The notes beneath the pieces are model-generated. The model did no database searches. It was not told the origin of the DNA and saw only the letters and a program-made list of their open reading frames with translations. From Microbacteriaceae bacterium (GTDB lineage: Bacteria > Actinomycetota > Actinomycetes > Actinomycetales > Microbacteriaceae): a stretch of 41,918 bases of DNA. Each line of letters begins with the position of its first letter. The stretch's first letter is position 1. Shown here in pieces: positions 39,721-41,918 of the stretch. The stretch covers positions 1 to 41,918 of the forward strand of contig RDDZ01000044.1 of assembly GCA_003852775.1 (NCBI GenBank). Direction: 5' to 3'. A program made the translations under genes and the position numbers.

Positions 39721-39726
39721 AGCATA
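39721..39726 (-). promoter_or_regulatory. -10 hexamer TATGCT before arsR
   Basis: On the minus strand TATGCT is followed by six bases and GTG 39714, a leaderless start. The first ArsR box begins 14 bases upstream of the hexamer. Confidence 0.5.
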
Positions 39727-39734
39727 GCCCTACA

Positions 39735-39778
39735 TTGACATTCCTCGATGAATCGCGATGATGGATTCATCGAAGAAT
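39735..39778. promoter_or_regulatory. Two ArsR operator boxes and -35 element
   Basis: Boxes ATTCCTCGATGAAT (39740-39753) and ATTCATCGAAGAAT (39765-39778) both fit the palindrome ATTCNTCGANGAAT, with centres 25 bases apart. A consensus -35 hexamer TTGACA (39735-39740) overlaps the first box and faces the oxidoreductase gene. Together the two boxes also form a larger inverted repeat. This is a clear candidate for ArsR binding. Confidence 0.75.
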
Positions 39779-39813
39779 GTCGATATCCCGCGTCGGTACC
39801 CCGAAAGGCGACC

Positions 39814-41013
39814 ATGACCCTCACCGACCTCGCGCCCCCCGTGCACACGGGCGCACGCCTGGAGGGGCTGCCCGTCGCGATCATCGGTGCCGGCCCCATC
39901 GGGCTCGCCGCGGCGGCGCACCTCGTCGAACGGGGTGTCGATTTCGTGATCTACGAGAAGGGCGACGCCGTCGCCTCGTCGATCCGGTCGTGGGGCCACA
40001 CGCGCCTGTTCTCGCCATGGTCGCTGCTGGTGGACGCCGCTGCCGAGCGGCTGCTGGGGGCGACCGGATGGCAGGCGCCGCCCGCCGACGTGCTCCCGAC
40101 GGGCGCCGAGCTCGTCTCCGAGTACCTCGCGCCGCTCGCCGCGCTCGACCGGATCGCGTCGCGCATCCGCTACGGCACGGAGGTCGTGTCGGTCTCGCGC
40201 GAGGGGATGGACCGCACCCGCTCGACCGGGCGCGAGGAGGTGCCGTTCCTGCTGCGCACCCGCGGGGCGGAGGGGATCGCGGATGTCACCGCGCGGGCCG
40301 TCATCGACGCATCCGGAACCCACGAGACGCCGAACCCGCTCGCGTCGTCGGGCCTCGAGCCTCTCGGGTTCGACGAGGTGCGCGATCGCATCACTCACGC
40401 GCTGCCCGACGTGCTCGGCCGCGATCGCGCCCGCTTCGCCGGCCGTCACACGCTCGTCGTCGGCTCCGGCCACTCCGCGGCCAACACGCTCCTCGCGCTC
40501 GCGCGTCTGGCCGACGACGAGCCCGGCACCCGCGTCACCTGGGCCATCCGCAACGCGAGCGCCGTGCGCGTGAGCTCCTCGGACGACGACCAGCTCGAGG
40601 CGCGGGCCTCGCTCGGCAGCGCGGTCGACGCGCATGTGGCGAGCGGCCGGATCGCCAAGCTCGACCGCTTCGAGATCGTGTCGCTCGCGCGCTCCGGCGA
40701 CAAGGTGCTCATCACCGGGCGCCGCGGCGGGGAGCTCGAGACGGTGGAGGCGGATGTCGTGGTCAACGCCACCGGGTTCCGGCCCGACCTCGGGATGCTG
40801 CGCGAGATCCGCCTCGACCTCGACGAGATCGTTGAGGCGCCGCGAAGGCTCGCGCCGATGATCGACCCGAACCTCCACTCGTGCGGCACCGTCTCGCCGC
40901 ACGGCGTCGCCGAGCTCGTGCTGCCCGCCACGGGGGTGTGCAGCACCGACCTCGCGGTCGGATCGTGCGGCAGCGGCGCGGCCACCGCATCCGGCGGGAG
41001 CTGCTGCGGGTGA
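39814..41013 (+). CDS. FAD-dependent oxidoreductase (ArsO-like), probably internally deleted
   Basis: A 399-residue flavoprotein with VAIIGAGPIGLAAAAHL (FAD Rossmann), a FAD/NADPH-type TLVVGSGHSAANTLLAL (second nucleotide site) and VVNATGFRPDLGMLREI. Such proteins accompany arsenic genes as putative monooxygenases. In relatives, the segment after SCGTVSPHG continues to GxKSYGRAPTFLLATGYEQVRS before the VLPxTGVC tail; here PHGVAEL joins directly to VLPATGVCSTDL, so ~45 residues of the FAD-domain end seem lost, in frame. The tail has a Cys-rich end (SCGSG, SCCG). I chose ATG 39814 because AAAGG precedes it; an upstream ATG at 39748 lies inside an ArsR box. Confidence 0.75.
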   Translation: MTLTDLAPPVHTGARLEGLPVAIIGAGPIGLAAAAHLVERGVDFVIYEKGDAVASSIRSWGHTRLFSPWSLLVDAAAERLLGATGWQAPPADVLPTGAELVSEYLAPLAALDRIASRIRYGTEVVSVSREGMDRTRSTGREEVPFLLRTRGAEGIADVTARAVIDASGTHETPNPLASSGLEPLGFDEVRDRITHALPDVLGRDRARFAGRHTLVVGSGHSAANTLLALARLADDEPGTRVTWAIRNASAVRVSSSDDDQLEARASLGSAVDAHVASGRIAKLDRFEIVSLARSGDKVLITGRRGGELETVEADVVVNATGFRPDLGMLREIRLDLDEIVEAPRRLAPMIDPNLHSCGTVSPHGVAELVLPATGVCSTDLAVGSCGSGAATASGGSCCG

Positions 41014-41426
41014 GCACCAAGCCGACCGTGCTGTTCGTCTGCGTGCACAACGCGGGCCGCTCCCAGATGGCCGCCGGCTACCTGCGGGCGTTCGCGGGCG
41101 ACCGGGTCGAGGTGCTCTCGGCGGGGTCCGCGCCGAAGGGCTCCCTCAACCCTGTCGCCGTCGCGGCCATGGCGGAGGAGGGTATCGACATCGCCGGGAA
41201 CACGCCGAAGGTGCTCACCGTCGACGCGGTGCGGCAGTCGGATGTCGTGGTCACGATGGGCTGCGGGGACAGCTGCCCGGTGTTCCCCGGCAAGCGCTAC
41301 GAGGACTGGGAGCTCGACGACCCCGCGGGCCAGGGGATCGAGGCGGTGCGGCCCATCCGCGACGAGATCCGCGGCCGCGTCGAGCGGCTCATCTCCGAGC
41401 TCGACCTTGCGCAGGCGCGTGGATGA
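41010..41426 (+). CDS. arsC: Arsenate reductase (LMW-phosphatase family)
   Basis: A 138-residue arsenate reductase of the low-molecular-weight phosphatase fold. The nucleophile is Cys11 in VCVHNAGRS (C-x5-R loop). The redox pair that resolves the intermediate is Cys85 and Cys89 in MGCGDSCPVFPGKRYEDWELDD (split loop), as in thioredoxin-linked enzymes. It converts arsenate to arsenite in the cytoplasm. GTG 41010 overlaps the oxidoreductase stop (GTGA) and a GGGAG lies upstream. No arsenite efflux pump (ArsB/Acr3) appears in the window. Confidence 0.9.
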   Translation: MSTKPTVLFVCVHNAGRSQMAAGYLRAFAGDRVEVLSAGSAPKGSLNPVAVAAMAEEGIDIAGNTPKVLTVDAVRQSDVVVTMGCGDSCPVFPGKRYEDWELDDPAGQGIEAVRPIRDEIRGRVERLISELDLAQARG

Positions 41427-41918
41427 GCCTCGAGCTGAGGGAGCTGCGACCCGACGACTGGCTCGCGGTCGAGCGCATCTACGCCGAGGGCATCGCCACC
41501 GGACATGCCACCTTCGAGGCGGCGCCGCCCGAGCGCGACGCCTTCATCTCCACCCGGGTGAGCGGGCTCTCCTGGGTCGCGGAGCTCGAGGGTCGCATCG
41601 TCGGGTGGGCCGCCGCCTCGCGGGTCTCCGCACGCGAGGTCTACCGGGGCGTCGTCGAGCACTCGGTCTATGTGAGCTCGGATGCGCGGGGTAGCGGCGT
41701 CGGCCGCGCCCTCCTCGAGCACCTTCTGCGCTGCGCCGACGACCTCGGCATCTGGACGGTGCAGGCGTCGGTCTTCCCCGAGAACGCGGGGAGCCTCACA
41801 CTCCACGAGCGGTGCGGATTCCGGGCGATCGGGCGTCGCGAGCGCATCGCGAGGATGAGTTACGGTGACGTCCCGCTGTGTGGTGGAGTTTCTCGGCACC
41901 GTGCGGGTCAGTGGTTGT
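41423..41918 (+). CDS. GNAT acetyltransferase, cut by the window end
   Basis: An open frame from ATG 41423 (overlapping the arsC stop, ATGA) with no stop before the window ends. It reads as a YncA/phosphinothricin-acetyltransferase-type GNAT enzyme: RIYAEGIATGHATFEAAPP, VAELEGRIVGWAAASRVS, the acetyl-CoA loop SDARGSGVGRALLEHLL and the QASVFPENAGSLTLHERCGF motif. After RRERIARMSYG the usual ending (roughly AG-x-WRDVLLLERR) is not followed cleanly; the last ~50 bases read differently and less GC-rich, so the end may be disrupted. Its link to arsenic genes could be acetylation of organoarsenical or phosphinothricin-like compounds (ArsN-type). Confidence 0.75.
   Translation, partial: MSLELRELRPDDWLAVERIYAEGIATGHATFEAAPPERDAFISTRVSGLSWVAELEGRIVGWAAASRVSAREVYRGVVEHSVYVSSDARGSGVGRALLEHLLRCADDLGIWTVQASVFPENAGSLTLHERCGFRAIGRRERIARMSYGDVPLCGGVSRHRAGQWL

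Overview
The window is very GC-rich actinobacterial DNA, most probably Microbacteriaceae. The reasons are the gene order metG-tatD-rsmA-ispE followed by an Uup-type ABC-F gene, the DUF222/HNH protein, a DtxR-type iron box, a dispersed CTGGT...ACCAG palindromic repeat, and a striking habit of placing a TANNNT -10 hexamer only 6-9 bases before the start codon (leaderless transcripts). The genus cannot be read from the sequence.

Layout. 1-14.9 kb is chromosomal backbone: the end of a YyaL-like gene (its first bases form a suspicious 55-bp inverted repeat), a rhodanese, a frameshifted acetyltransferase, a DUF3060 lipoprotein, metY and a CoA-binding protein, a protein O-mannosyltransferase, rsmI, the metG-tatD-rsmA unit, ispE, an ArsR-SulP pair, and a nucleotidyltransferase/HEPN-like pair with its own double operator. 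14.9-15.28 kb holds the N-terminal piece of an ABC-F gene. Its C-terminal piece reappears at 26.63 kb, and the middle of the gene is missing.

15.28-26.63 kb is a foreign-looking block with lower GC and Shine-Dalgarno-type leaders instead of leaderless starts. Its core is a minus-strand cluster in transcription order: ROK regulator, ABC permease, ATPase, lipoprotein binding protein, Gfo/Idh oxidoreductase, cytoplasmic sulfatase, and a formylglycine-generating enzyme (FGE) that activates the sulfatase. A strong promoter overlaps a ROK-type operator ahead of the permease. I infer a regulated system that imports an organic sulfate ester, probably sugar-related, and desulfates it inside the cell. 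The FGE has an unusual N-terminal extension with 22 histidines in 52 residues. The block's edges are broken genes: a tyrosine phosphatase 3' end, a 5'-truncated purF, an IS256-family remnant and a truncated large serine recombinase. It is therefore either a much-rearranged island or an assembly chimera.

27.2-32.7 kb is a tightly overlapping five-gene operon: an OleA-like thiolase-fold condensing enzyme, GT2 glycosyltransferase, P450, OleC-like AMP-forming/beta-lactone synthetase-like enzyme, and OleD-like reductase, without OleB. This is the gene logic of beta-lactone or olefin lipid pathways and may make a glycosylated, oxidised lipid product not yet described. After it come an iron-regulated siderophore-interacting protein, an HNH endonuclease, a second P450, a lipoprotein, a MarR/nucleoside hydrolase divergent pair, a junction of two gene fragments (38.7-39.2 kb), tRNA-Gln, and an arsenic locus (arsR divergent from an FAD oxidoreductase, arsC and an acetyltransferase that runs off the end).
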